In this document: one piece after another, positions 33,260 through 46,100 of the stretch
Layout of the letters: each line of letters opens with the position of its first letter
How positions within the stretch are numbered: position 1 is the first letter of the stretch
Assembly: GCA_002633005.1 (NCBI GenBank)
Contig: NMRA01000072.1
Coordinates: 671,957 to 735,956 of the forward strand
Length of the DNA stretch: 64,000 bases
Source of the DNA: Phoronis australis
Lineage: Eukaryota > Phoronida > Phoronidae
Direction: 5' to 3'
The notes under the pieces: generated by a model
The model's input: only the letters and a program-made list of their open reading frames with translations
What the model was told of the DNA's origin: nothing
Databases searched by the model: none
Made by a program: the position numbers and the translations under genes

Positions 33260-36090
33260 TGAACAAGCTCAGGCAACGTAACGTATGAATAGTTATTTGG
33301 TAACTTAAGTCGGTATTCGTCAGAGTCACTGTCGACGACTGCAGGCCACAGACACAGAGAAGTTTCACGGCCTCATACTTGCTATTTACAGAGTACTTTT
33401 CATTCTTCACTATCGCGAGCTACTTCCTAAGCATTTCGGACTCTCGAGAAAGTAGAAAAAACATATATCCGCTTTCCTCGCAGCTGCATATTTCAGACAA
33501 GCGGGATCGATGCACCGCAACATAGCAGCATTCACTCTGCAAATGAACCACTGACGTCGCTGCGTCGTTTCTCACGTTCCTCACAGGTTAACGCGACACC
33601 TCTCGGCAACGTAAGATCGACCGTATGCAAGGCGATGTGGGAATAGACCTATTAAGACGGTTAAAAAAACTCATTAAATCGGGTGGCATTCTCCTTAAAA
33701 CGATGAATTCAAGTGATAAGCCGACACCAGTAACCCGTGTTGTGAACTGCTGAACAGACTGCGTGTGAAACCAATGACGTCATTGTATAATTTCAACACC
33801 TAGGTCTGCCGTCAGGTGTGAGGTAACGCAACCGTACGTGCCGTTATTGAGTAGAACTACTCGATCTAAATTGATACAAATTAGGTTGGTTTTTTTGGGT
33901 GGCATGCTCCTTTAATGTGCTTTGTGCTCATACCACGTGTATCAATTTCACGTTTTAATGAAAAAATAATCTTCCTACTTTAGTTGTTGAGATATGGTGT
34001 TTTTTACTATATGAGATTTCTAGACAACTTATGACCGATTGTTTTACCGTTATTCTGTGGTGTGATCTTCTGCGTCGGCTTTCGGCTTCATGAAATATTG
34101 TGTCTCACCTATTGGGCAATTTCTTTTTCCCCAATTCTTCAATCAATTGTTCTTCTTCCACGAGGTTGCGTGCATGTCACAACAAATAATTCAAACCGAA
34201 TTCATTTCGCTACAAGTTTTTAGTATTTTAATACTGGAGCCGTGAACTGCCAAGAATGAGTCTGAATGCGTTAAATTCAGAAATTCGGATTCCAAATTAC
34301 GTTTTAATGATCGATGTGGACTTGAAGAACATTTTTGAGGGCAAGAACGATGAATTTGGTGACGTTGCTGGTCTTTTGAGTGAATAATTCTCGTGGTCCA
34401 TTTCAATATCCCGAAATTGATTGTGCCGGAAATAACTGATGTACTCTCGACAGGTAAATCGACGAACCCTATATTGCGGCCAATTGCAAAGATATTTAAA
34501 GGAATTAATCAACGATGGCATTCGAAAGTAGAAATAATATTTTTGTTTTTCATTTTTGAGAATCTTTTTTGGAGAAACTATTGAATAATTTGAAATTGAC
34601 TAAATATACACCGAGACAACAACGTGTTGAGAAAGTTACAAGTTGGACGAGTTTTACCAATAAAAATCAAATAACAAGGTAAGTTACGTTACAATCTTAA
34701 ACAAACAAATGCAGGAAACAACTGGAAAGCATGCGCGCACCCAGGCTAAAAATGAGGGGCTCAAATTTTTGAGCATGTGGACCTTTTACTAAGATTCACG
34801 GGGAATGTTCAGAGCGATGAATTGTGCCGGATTTTGATAGTTCCTGCCTTTTTAGTGGACTTTTGTCTCGATGTCTACTTTTTTGGAGTTTTTTTCTGAG
34901 GCGGGCCTTTTTGCCCGCTCCCTGTGTACGCACATAGAAAGTACTTGAAAATGCTTTAACTCAAAGTTTGAGGCTTCTGACATCGTCTCAGAAATTTTGA
35001 AACATTGTCCGGGTTTCCTGTTCGATCCCGGAATTCCTGCTTTGAATGTCGGTGTTGGTGTTTTAAAGGTGGGAGTTATTGTTTTTCGGGCTGGTTAGTT
35101 GTTTTGAAGGTGCAGGGGTCTATTTTCGATTCTGGGATGTCTGTTTTACACCGAGATCCCAATTTTGATGGAACACCTTGTAACGCTAAACGCATGCTCG
35201 TGGACTGGTCGATACTAATTAATGCTAGCGTGACAGGGAGCCTTGCACTTTCGAACGCTGACCGTCTATGATTTCATTTAGATCAATGAAAAGCAGGAAT
35301 TCAACAGAATTCAAACTATGGAGACGGATGCGTATTGAATTTTCAATTTTAGTTTTTCAAATCGGAAATACAATATCGAACAAATTTGGATTGATTTTCT
35401 ACTTTCATTTTGCTTATGGAAATTTAAATTAACGGAATACTCTTATGATTTTAAGGAACTCTGTTTCCGTGATATAAAATCAAGCAACAAAAAGCTATGA
35501 TTTGTTGGACAATTAACACTCGGGCATTCTGGAAATTAGCGGATCTCAACAGTGACAATGAAAGTTCCTCGGCGCAAATCACGGTGAAATGTTTGCTGTT
35601 TCATTGTTCAATGTAACAACCCTCTCGACAGAACGCATACCGAGAGATTTTTTTAGTAAAACGCCATTAGGCTTAACAAAGAAAGTATGACGATCTACTG
35701 AACGCAGATATACAAAATCATATGATGGTTTAATTGTACTGTTATAAATCAATGCGTTGACGTGGTGTACGTAAAATTATTACTCTTAGTGCACGAAGAC
35801 TAACGATTCTTATTATTGCTTATCGGTCATTTACTGTAACAATGTAGCCTACGTAACTCTGAAACTCAAAAGCTGAACGAAAAGCCAGAGTGACTATTAT
35901 AATTCGCTTAATTCGAAAATCATAAGCGAAATCTTGAAGGCTCTGGTCAGTGAATGAGATCAACCTCTGGTCGCACGTTGGGATATTTGGATTTTGGATT
36001 GATTTTATTTTTATTGATTATCAAATTTTAGCATTGCACATGGACACCTTGGTTATCCTGTGTGAATTAGTTAATAAGTTTTCGTCTACT
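33260..36090. other. No gene recognised
   Basis: Only scattered short frames occur. A direct phrase repeat 'gggtggcat(t/g)ctcctt' occurs at about 33680 and 33898. There is no clear terminal structure or splice-bounded coding sequence. Confidence 0.45.
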
Positions 36091-36098
36091 TATAAGAT

Positions 36099-36145
36099 CT
36101 CGTTGGTTCCCTGCGTGTTCGTTAGGGGGAAGGGGAACCAGCGAG
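36099..36145. repeat. 47-bp relic of the Mutator-like element tip
   Basis: CTCGTTGGTTCCCTGCGTG opens it and GGGGAACCAGCGAG closes it. These are the inverted tips of the elements at 46553 and 51333, brought together with almost nothing between. It may be an extreme internal deletion. Confidence 0.55.
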
Positions 36146-36756
36146 AAAATAACATCAGCTGTATCAATTTTGTCGGGCTGGAATGAGAACTATGAAGTTG
36201 CCACGGGCTTATTTGCCGTTTTAAGACTTGCAGCAAATGTCAGCATTTGAAAAAAGTGGACATCGTCAGCATTACCACAGTAACTATGTCATATGAGGAT
36301 CGATCCATACATTTTCAGGAGCTGATTTTATTTTTACTTGAAATTTAGTTTGCTAGATTTTTGTGCGGGCGTACACCTGAAGAATTGTGGTGGGAACAGC
36401 TTTCCGTGTAACGCGTGGCAAAATAATCACATACAGTCACTTGAATTAATTAGCTAATCAACTCTTCCCATTGACATTTAGGTCCCTTCCGCCATCGGTG
36501 GTGCCAGCTTCACCTTAGATGATAATGCCTGGTAACAGTCTGATGTAAAACTAGGTGCAATACCCATTTATTGTCTCAAAATTTGCTTTCAGGCTATTGC
36601 GTGGGTGATTATTGAATAGGTAGGCCTAAGTTAGTATCGTGTCATGTACTTTTGGGATAATAGTCTCAAATTGTTCTAGCCCAGTGTTTATAAAACGCGC
36701 AACAGGAAGCAAATATTGGGTGAGCTGTTACAAAAAATCGTCGCAAGTGTCGAGTT

Positions 36757-36937
36757 ACAGTTTTCTAAAATATAATTTTGTTTTCGTTTTACGCAGCTGT
36801 AACTCGTTCTCACATAACTCGTGGAAACGAGTTGGTAGGGGTAACGAGTTGATAAACTCGCTCGCATGACTTAGTTTCTCGTTCTCACAACTTCCTGCTG
36901 CATAAAACGAAAACGAAATCATATTTTAGAAAACTGT
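36757..36937. mobile_element. 181-bp foldback element
   Basis: The arms 'acagttttctaaaatataat' and 'gttttcgtttta.gcag' are repeated inverted at 36897-36937 ('ctgc.taaaacgaaaac' and 'atattttagaaaactgt'). The centre holds several 'aactcgt' motifs in both orientations. No coding content is present. Confidence 0.75.
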
Positions 36938-37189
36938 TGTAGAGTTTTTGAGATGTCACCTTGAAATTTATATTAAGTAAGATTTGACCAGATTACTAAC
37001 ATCGTTGTTTTGTTTTCAATGTATCTTTCTTTTTACAAGGTTTTAAGGCTTTCAGAAAATAAATAGTTTTACTGCATTTTAAAAAGTCTATAGTTGTGTG
37101 GATATTCTGGCTAAATACGCACACCTGTCAATAAGGCCCAAAGTAACCATAAGAAAATTGACAGACATTTTGCATCTTTCCGGCGAATA

Positions 37190-37280
37190 CGACTGCCGCT
37201 GCGTCTCATAGGCGGAATTCTATTTTTTACGTTTGCCTCTATATCATCGGAGTTCTTGGACCGATTTTCATGAAATCTGC
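37190..37280 (+). repeat. Short fragment of the ~145-bp monomer family, split by a MITE
   Basis: 'tttttacgtttgcctctatatca' and 'ttggaccgattttcatgaaat' match the monomer. The fragment stops where the 139-bp MITE begins (37286), and family-like sequence ('gtttcttttaggag') resumes after it. Confidence 0.45.
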
Positions 37281-37285
37281 CTCCC

Positions 37286-37424
37286 GTTCAGTAACGCTAG
37301 GACCTCACTAAAAAGCAAGACTTCGCGAGATTACGTGAGATATTGCCGTGCATTTTAAATGAGAACACGTGACTTTGACTGGGTTTCAGCTAGGCCCTAG
37401 CGTAGGTCCTAGCGTCTACTGAAC
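37286..37424. mobile_element. 139-bp MITE, copy 2 (inverted relative to copy 1)
   Basis: It starts GTTCAGTAACGCTAGGACCT and ends in AGCGTCTACTGAAC, and has the same length as 28753-28891. A few bases outside these limits are also shared (gcctccc before, gcacgcc after), so the true TIR may extend about 7 bp further each way. Confidence 0.82.
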
Positions 37425-38279
37425 GCACGCCTGGTTTCTTTTAGGAGGACGACGAGTCCTTACCATTTTGAACAGGTTTTGCATATTCTGCGCCTGACAT
37501 TTTATGTACCAATAAACACCTCTAGAAGCATACCGTTTGACATGCAGGAATTTGAACGTTTTGCGTGTTGCTCTTGTTGATATCTGCTGACAGCTGTTCA
37601 TGTTATTAAGGTGTCAGGTTCCTGAGAGTTAAATCTCCTAATTTGCTCACGTGTCGAGCAACCAATAAGGTAACTTAATACCAACGTCGGGATCACAGTC
37701 TCATTCCATCACACTTCATGGATGGGACAGATGTTTCTTTCTCTACGATTTGTTCAGTAGATGAAAGTGTTTTACGTACAATATTCTTTTCTATCCTGGA
37801 ACTGATTTTCCTTATAGATTCAGTTTTGATATATGGGTGTGCTGACAATGCCCGTCATAAAAGACATTTGTTCGTAAGAAAAAAGATAGAGCGTAGAAAA
37901 AGATGCACAGATCGAGAGAAAAATTGTGTTCCTGAAAGGAAATACGTTTGACAGAAAGACAGCGGAGGTCCGTGAGGACAGAAGTTTTCTACCCAGTCTG
38001 AACTTTCAGGCTCTCTAGTAAACTGAGTTCAGGGGACTGAGCAATTGATGACAGAGGCTGTGTTTGGGTGGAGTTACAATTGTCCCATTGGAAATACCCG
38101 CGTTCATTTGAACTACGAAGTTTTTCCGCCAAAAAAGATCCCTTCCCTCTAATATAAGCCCAATATTCAGAATACATGGGCCTATTCTCGAAGCCAAAAT
38201 TAAAAAATTCAAACGTTTGCAATGGTAGCTGGTGTTGAACAGAAACAAGGCTTTATGAGACACAGGCCATATGCTTATT

Positions 38280-39570
38280 CCACCACTATAAAGTGGACGG
38301 CTGACGATGATTTTCCGACGACTTCGACTACTGTGGCGCCTCCTAGTGGCAGTTTTTTTTTTGCGCCTATGGCTGTATTTCTTAAACCGTTCACAGGATC
38401 TTTACTAAATTTAGTAAGTGAAATTATATGATGTTAACAACGAGGACGACGACTTTCAGACGGATCTGATTACTGGTGTGCCACCTAGTGGCAATTTTAT
38501 TTTTTACGTTTACCTCTGTATATTCAAAGGTCCTCAACGTATTTTCATAAAATTTCTCATACAGGCATCTGTTAATGAGTTGACGCTGTCTCTTCGTTTT
38601 CAGATGGATTCGATCTAGTTTGCGCCACCTAGTTGCCATTTTTACTGTTTTCGAGTCTGTTTTTGGCGTCCACTCGTCTATCAACCAAACCGCTTTCAGG
38701 AAAATTGTGAAAATTTGCATGTATGTTTATACTATGAAGTGGATGCATGGCTAACGACGATTTCCGACGAGTTCAACAACTGTTGCACCTCCTAGTGGCA
38801 GTTTTTTTTCGCTCATGGCTGTATCTAGTAAACTGTTTGCAGGATCTTTACTTAATTTGGCAAGTGTAATTATATGAAGTTGACAATTGACGACGACAAC
38901 TTTCGGACGGATCTGACTAGTGGTGTGGCCCTTAGTGGCAATTTTAGTGTTTTACGTTTACCAATTTGAATCTTCAAAGGTCCTCAACAGATTTTCATAA
39001 AATTTCGAATATAGGCATCTATTGGTGAGATGACGCTATCATCCTGTTTTTGGATGGAATCGAGGTATTTTACGCCACCTGGTGGCCATTTTTGCTGTTT
39101 TCAAATCTTGTTTTTGGTGCCCACACCTCGATCAACCAAATCATTCTAGAGATGGTTTTGAAATTGGCGTATGTTTTCAGTGTGAAGAGGACGTTTGATG
39201 ATGGCGACTGACTGCTGTGGCGCCTCCTAGTGGTAGTTTTGTTTTGTTTTGCACCCGTAGCTGTATCTCCAAAGCCCCCTGCTGGATCTTTATTAAATTT
39301 AGTGAATGAATTTATATGAAGATAACAGACGACGACTTTCAAGCGGATTAAACGGACGCTGTGTCCACAAGTGGTAATTTCATTTTGTTCTGTTTTCTTT
39401 GTTTCTCTGAAGTTCCTTGACAGATTTTTATGAAATATGGCATATTCCCGTTTCTGGATGGATTGTACGTTTTGGCACCATCTAGTGGCCATTTTTATGA
39501 TAAAACTAAATAACCCTAAAAGCACACCATTTGTGATGCATTCGTGGGCGCATTTCAACTCTCCGCGTTG
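38280..39570 (+). repeat. Block 3 of ~145-bp monomers carrying a CTCF-like 13-mer
   Basis: This is the largest well-preserved block after block 1; it lacks the head module. The 13-mers start at 38337 (one mismatch), 38479 (perfect), 38623 (one mismatch), 38786, 38926, 39073 (perfect), 39221 (one mismatch), 39362 and 39476 (one mismatch). Spacing is mostly 140-148 bp. The minus-strand reading at 39073 is TGGCCACCAGGTGGCG. Both blocks 1 and 3 end with the same tail ('gccatctagtggccat', 'aaagcacaccattt', 'attcgtgggc.cattt'), so they share a defined 3' boundary. Confidence 0.85.
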
Positions 39571-39623
39571 TTCTTGTTCTAGGTAATAAAGTTACTTGTC
39601 CAAGTTACCAAACTACGTATAAG

Positions 39624-39660
39624 CAGGAAGAGATAACCAGGACCTGGTTATCTCTTCCTG
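39624..39660. repeat. 37-bp near-perfect palindrome flanked by an 8-bp direct repeat
   Basis: Arms of 18 nt (CAGGAAGAGATAACCAGG and its inverse) surround a single A. GTATAAGC occurs directly on both sides ('acGTATAAGCaggaag' and 'tcctgGTATAAGCaatc'), like a target-site duplication. Shorter related phrases are at about 43072-43090. Confidence 0.8.
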
Positions 39661-40135
39661 GTATAAGCAATCATGTACACATGCGCCCACATTTTATATT
39701 TTTAAAAATGTGTTAAAACGCAAGGTTCGCGCCTTTCTTCGGGTTTTAATAAAACTTTACACATATTTCGAAACTCGTTTATATTGATTGTTTCGTTACA
39801 TTTACAAAAATATACTGTCTATTATATTTCTGGTAGGAGGTAAGTGTTTTTAGCGAAGATCGTTATATAAAGGACTCACTAAAAACGGTTTCATTTTTAA
39901 CAACATTTAAGTCACAACAAATGCATAGCCTTTGTGAACGTTGGGTACTAGAATCTTATGGTAATTCTATGTCATTTCCGAATGTAACCCCCGGTTTAAC
40001 TCTCACGAATTCAAAGTAAGAGCTTACTGAGAAGAGATTCCACTTGGGGACGCTTCAGCTATGCAAATCGATTTCAGTTTGTCACGGCTTATAGATGTGG
40101 TTTGTTGGCTTTGAATCTTGAAACCCAGAAGAGTC

Positions 40136-43100
40136 ATGTCAACGTTGTATCTGAATTTTCTTCGTCTTATGTGTCTGTATTCGTCTATTTTCGAAGTTTT
40201 ATTGTCTTCTCAGCAAAGTGGTACATTTAGAGTCCCGTCAGCTTACATCGGACGTAGGCTTGTGGAACCTCTCGTTGTCAGTAGACACACGGAGGTGTCC
40301 ACTCAACTGAGATGCGTGTCGTTCTGTATGATGCTCCTGCAAGACTGCAGCTTGATGAGTTACAATTCGGATCAGAAAGTTTGTGAGATCAGTAGGAATA
40401 AATGGTTGGCTTCGTACATGCCAAACGAGACAGGATGGTGTATAATCATGAAGCCAGGTAAGTTGCCACGTGTTCTCAAACTCGTATGTGCGTGTATGAA
40501 ATCCATGCGCCTATATTAGAAATGTTTTTTAAAATTCTTTTACTCAAGTGCTTTCATGCAGAGAAGTGCACCTGTGCTTCATTTTTGACCCAGAAGAATA
40601 TCTCTCATAGCACTGCGCATGTCTTAAATTGGGCGTTATGTTTTGTATCAATTTCTCATACTTTTATTTCAAAAGTAGTCAATGATGATTCGAATACACG
40701 CCAACTGAAGAGATTTTTGCTTACGAGGTTAGTTGCTCCTTGTTTTTTGATCAAATGTTTCACATATAGGCGCAGCTTCACATCTGGCGCATGGCCCTGT
40801 CTCCAATCTTTTTACTCGAAATGGAACTCGAAATTAGGTTTGGCATTTTGTACTCTATTTTTGGGCGAACTCAAGATAAGTGTCTATTATTCTATGCTCG
40901 AGTACACAATAACTTACGTAGATAATTTATTGCCCTTAGTTCACAGTTTGTAAACCCAATATTAAAGCAATAAGTTCGAGTTTGAACTCGAAATTTCGAG
41001 TTTTTATTCGAGTTTGTAGCACAAATATAAGGGTCTTCAAGGGCAAACTTGAACTAGAAACTCCTATGCATAAACTATAATGTATTCGAGCACAGTCTAA
41101 TAACCAATTATCTTAAGTTCGCACAAAAGGAGCAGAGAAATTGTTCGTTTCGAGTACAAAGATTAGAAACCGGGCCCCGGTCTGCAGTGGCAAACTATAT
41201 CAAACTTGGAGTTTCCTGATGTTTTGGTTAAATTGGACTACTAGACATTCTTCAGTAACAAACTATGCTAAACCTTTGGTGGGCAATTCCATTTGTGACG
41301 GATGTGCACTAAATGAACTAGACCACGTTATACTGAACAAAAGGAAATATGAGTGACCAATTGTCGAGTAGACAAAATGTGTGAATACAAAAGTAGACCT
41401 TTGAGCTTATAAATAGAGATGAGTAATGCAAATAAAGCCTGAGGGTTGATATAAAAGAGAAGTGAAAAATGTCAAAAGAATGACGATAAATGAATTTAAC
41501 AAGATAAAGTTAATTTACCGTAATCTATTTTGTCCGGGGTACGCCACGCGTTTTGTTGTAGGTTAAACCGAGATGAGGATTGGAATAATGTCATTTATTA
41601 TGACGTAAGTTGAAGAAATAAAGAAGACTGCAAGATGGGCATGGAAAAAACGCCATAATGGCAGTATGGGAATTCTGACATGGCCCATAATAAAACAATC
41701 TCATAAAATCATCACTTTTCTTCGAGGATGGTAAACAGTATGTTAAGTAGGAGTACAAATTTGAAACTAGTAAGTAAATGTGGCAATCCTAAATAAAAAT
41801 GTGAAGTAAAGTTTAAAACATTGCTAATTATCATTGTTAAAAGTGCATTTCAACTATTTGTTTTTTAAATTGGAATTCGTTCTAAGTTTGTATAAACTCA
41901 TTGTCTGGGCCATGTCACTGACGGTTCTGATGAATACTTCTATCTTAATAATATAGGTTATGTTTTGTAAGTACTGGCAACAGGAATTCACTATCTTCTG
42001 TATAACAAAGTCTCAAGCAGACAATTGGTTCAGTATTGTTCAGTTGACCACATCGACTAATGTCATTCATATTTTGATCCTAGACACAAGTACTGTCTTC
42101 GCAGTGTGATTAAATTTAGGTATACGTAAAATCAAACGATGTAATTATTGGTGCTTTGAAGCCAAGTCACCCAAGACAGTAAAAACACAATACAGGGATT
42201 ACACACCGTGAAGATGTGACAAAAATGCTTAAAAATTAGGTCACAGGCTTGTTCCTCTTAATAATTCCCAGCATCCTTTTTCAACACAAAACATAGCATC
42301 GCGTGTCATAGCCGAAATAAAATGATGATTCCAGAAGAACAACAAGTTGACATGAATTTCTTTTATGTCTCTAGTTACTTTAAACTTTACAGCACCTTAG
42401 GAAGTCTTTTGTATGAATACCTTTTGGTTCTGCAATTTTCAGAAACTAAGGATATCTTTAAAAGCAACAAGTTCGTTAAGTTAACATTTTGTTTTATTTA
42501 CATTCGGAATGATGTCCAACTCTAATTTTGACGAAGTGAACTCTTACTAAGAATGAACTAGATGATACTGTAAAATATAACAAATACTTTTGTATTTAAA
42601 AAGTCCAATGGATCTAGTTTAAATGCATAACAACGTATTTACTTGATTTTAAAACTGATAGTTCTAAGTTCTTAAGTGTAAGACAACTCTAAACGTATTT
42701 TTATTAGCTGGGAAATTGTATTTTCATAGTTGCGACGGACGTACAAATTTTCTGTACGTCGGTAAGGCGACTTCTGCCTAAACGAATATTCCCCGGGATC
42801 TAAAATTTTGGTCAATAGGAGTCTGATTTTTTTAAAATTTTGATTGAAAACTTTTGACGCAACCAAACTTTTTAGCACTCTTTTGTGACGGACATACGGC
42901 ACTTTGACATCGAGAAGTTAACCTTTTAACCCAAGAGGGCGACGATGTGCCACAAGTCAAGTGACAATTTTTGCATAGTTTAGGATTCTTGTGATTGCAC
43001 AAATTTGATTTGGCAGTATATTGAAATACCCATAATTAGCTTATTCATAAAATAATTAGTTGTCCCTTCCTGGTAATGCCTTCCTGGTTACACACATAAA

Positions 43101-46100
43101 ATTCGGGGTAATTTTTAGGGACAAGTGACCCCAAAATGCGTCTGTCTAGGGAAAAATTGAAAGATATAGGATATTCAAATATTCAAATATCGCTTGAGCA
43201 TGGATGAGGTGGGAGATTTCGACATGCGGACAGCAGTGAAGCCATTAATATAAAAACAAGACTGTGTACAATTTTTTGTTTTGCATTTTCTGTGTAGTGC
43301 TTCCAACCAGGGCTGGTTCATAAAGGGGCCTGTCCACCCCCGGCCAAAAAAGGTGTCGGCATGCCGTACACGCTGACTCGATTGAACGCTTGTTCTTAGG
43401 AAAATTTTGTTTGGCCCTCTTACACGATACCCTAGAACCAACTAAGTGTGCTGATTCAGCTGTCGTTGTTCAATACGCCTTGCTTTAAACACCTTTTGGC
43501 TTTCAACTGTTAAACCTGCAGCTTGACCTGTGTGTCAGTGAAAGTTCTGTTCAATGCCTGGGAAGAAATGGCATTTTGTTTCAGGTCATATTCGTAAACT
43601 CACATGCAGATCAAACTCAGAAATCCTTCTCAATTTGATTTAAATGTCATAATCGGCGACAGGAATCGTGAATAAAATGTGCAAAGTTGAACAAAGTTAC
43701 ACAAATTTAACCCAGACATCACTTCAACAGTTGTTTTCTTAGTGTCAAGAATACTTCGATTTTCTTACGTGCATTTGCTTTTCTTTTGCCTGTAGTATTT
43801 TCTTAAAAATCTGTGAGTCCAATGACTTTCGACTCTTCCGGGTATTCAGCGACGTGCTGCCTCACCCGCAAGCTCAGTTTGCCTCGCTCGTAACTTTGGA
43901 GTTCGGGAATGATATCCAGCAACACAGTACAGCTGGTAACAGTTAGCCCCCTTCCAAAAAGCAGTCTTAATTGTCACAGCTGATACGGCCATTGAGAAAG
44001 GAAATTAGTCTGAGACTGGATACATCATAAGATTTTCGAAAACACTTTTAGGTTTACGCTTGAAATCCGTCAAAAGTAAGCATGAATGCCAAGTTAACTT
44101 CAGAAGATGGAATAGGAATGCAAACCCATTCGGGAAACGGAAACGTTCAACGTTATCTCGCGCGGCAATCCCGCAGCTCGATTTCTTTCCCAAATGCTTA
44201 TTGTGAAGTGGTTATACCTCCAATGTGATTCGGCTCTTCGGTTCGCCCGCGTCGACAATTTGTGCGGCGACGAAACATTTGATGAGGTCGCCTCCTCCAT
44301 TTTGTTTAACTTTAGCCTTTGTTTGGAATAGGCGATTTATAGAAAAACCAAAGAACGCTAAAGATTTTGCTGGTCAAAGCTAATGACATAAATCGCCCAT
44401 TCATCTGACATGCATTTTATTTTCCAGGCATTTGGGAATTGGCTTTTAAGGGAAGTCGCGACATTGGCAAATCGGTGTACAATTTGTGGATCGGGAATAA
44501 CTATACCACCCAGTACACGGACAATATGTTTAAGATGGTGACGTCATCAGAGCATTACAAGAGCGAGATGGTGGAGAAATGGGCTGCACTGGAAATCAAA
44601 AGGGTAAATGAAGACTCCTGAATTAAGGCGACGTTAGTCCCCAGCTTCCACCTCGACTTTTTGTTTAGGCCACTTGCCGATCGATTGGTCTCAAAAACTT
44701 TCTTAGTCAAATCGAAGGGGATTTTAGGGCTTCAAAAGATATGAGCCTGCTCTCAAGGTATTAACCAACTCTTTGCAAACCTAAAAATCACTTCTCATCT
44801 GAGTGCGGAACAATTTGAGATCGTGTTTATAGAGATAAGTGTTCTAAATAAGAAATTCTTTTCTCAGACGGAACGCGAATTTATGGCAGTTTAATACAAC
44901 TCGAACAAAGTGCACACACAAACTTATAACACGCACAACTGTGGTCCAGCTTCAATGCTAAACTTTAGGTGCGTGGTAACTTGGGTTTCGCAATCGAAAC
45001 GTATATGGCGATGGTTTCAAGAAGTTGATCAAAATGGCATTTCCTTCCTACTTTAGGGATAAAATAAAAATTTCAATTAGATGGTTAACTCCAACAAACT
45101 GGTTCCAAAACTGTCCTTGTCTCGATAATTTCGTCTGCGATGAAGCAACGCTGAAAAAATCGGTGGCTTTCTGGCACTCTTTACTTGCCTATTCCCTGAA
45201 TGTTTGGGGATGAGGATTATTTCTTACCACGATATTGAAAGATTTGAGACATATTTTGTGTGCGTGTGCGTGTGCGTGTGCGTGTTCGTATGTATGAGCA
45301 AATTTCCGTTTAGGCTGCGAGCACGGAGGAAATAATGTACAATTTCATCTTGCGAAATTTGACGGATAATAAGAAAACGATCCCACCCTGGCTAATTGTA
45401 ATTTCGCTCAGATATTACACTTGGGTCACCATCCATAACAAAATCTGTATGGTTCACTGTGTTAACTATGCTCTCAAGGCTACCAGCTACCATCTCAGAA
45501 ATACTGGTGCCGTTCATTACACAGGATGCATGTGTCAGTCGAACTTGCCCATGCGCTGATCGCTTATCGCCTGGACTATTGTCATTCCCATCTTTTTCCT
45601 TGCCATTGTCAGCTTTTTTCACACAACAACCATAAACATCAGATCAGCTATGGTTATGGCCACATTTAAATACCTCTTTTTAATGAAGCCATCCGTAATG
45701 TCTTATTTTCGTGAATAATTCTTCATCTTGTGTTTTTATTCTCTTTCAGTCGTCCCTTTTGTTCGTCCAATCAAGTATTGGTATAGTTATTACTTTTATT
45801 AATCTAATTTGGCCAAAAGTAACAGTAATCATTATTATTACCATTATTCTTGTTGGTGTTACTCGCTGAATCACGCTGTACTGGGCCGGATTCTACCGAT
45901 GACGTCACTTGGGGGAAAACTTCGGAAACGAGCGAAACCGCAACACCTTTAGAACGTTTAAAGACAATACATGGTGGTTTACCGTTGGTTCACACCATTC
46001 ACTTGAGGTCTGTTGGATGGGATGAGGCGGGCTGCGTAGGTGGAGCGCTACGTTGCGCCACATAGTGAAAACCTATGCAAGACACTTGCTACGCAAGAGC

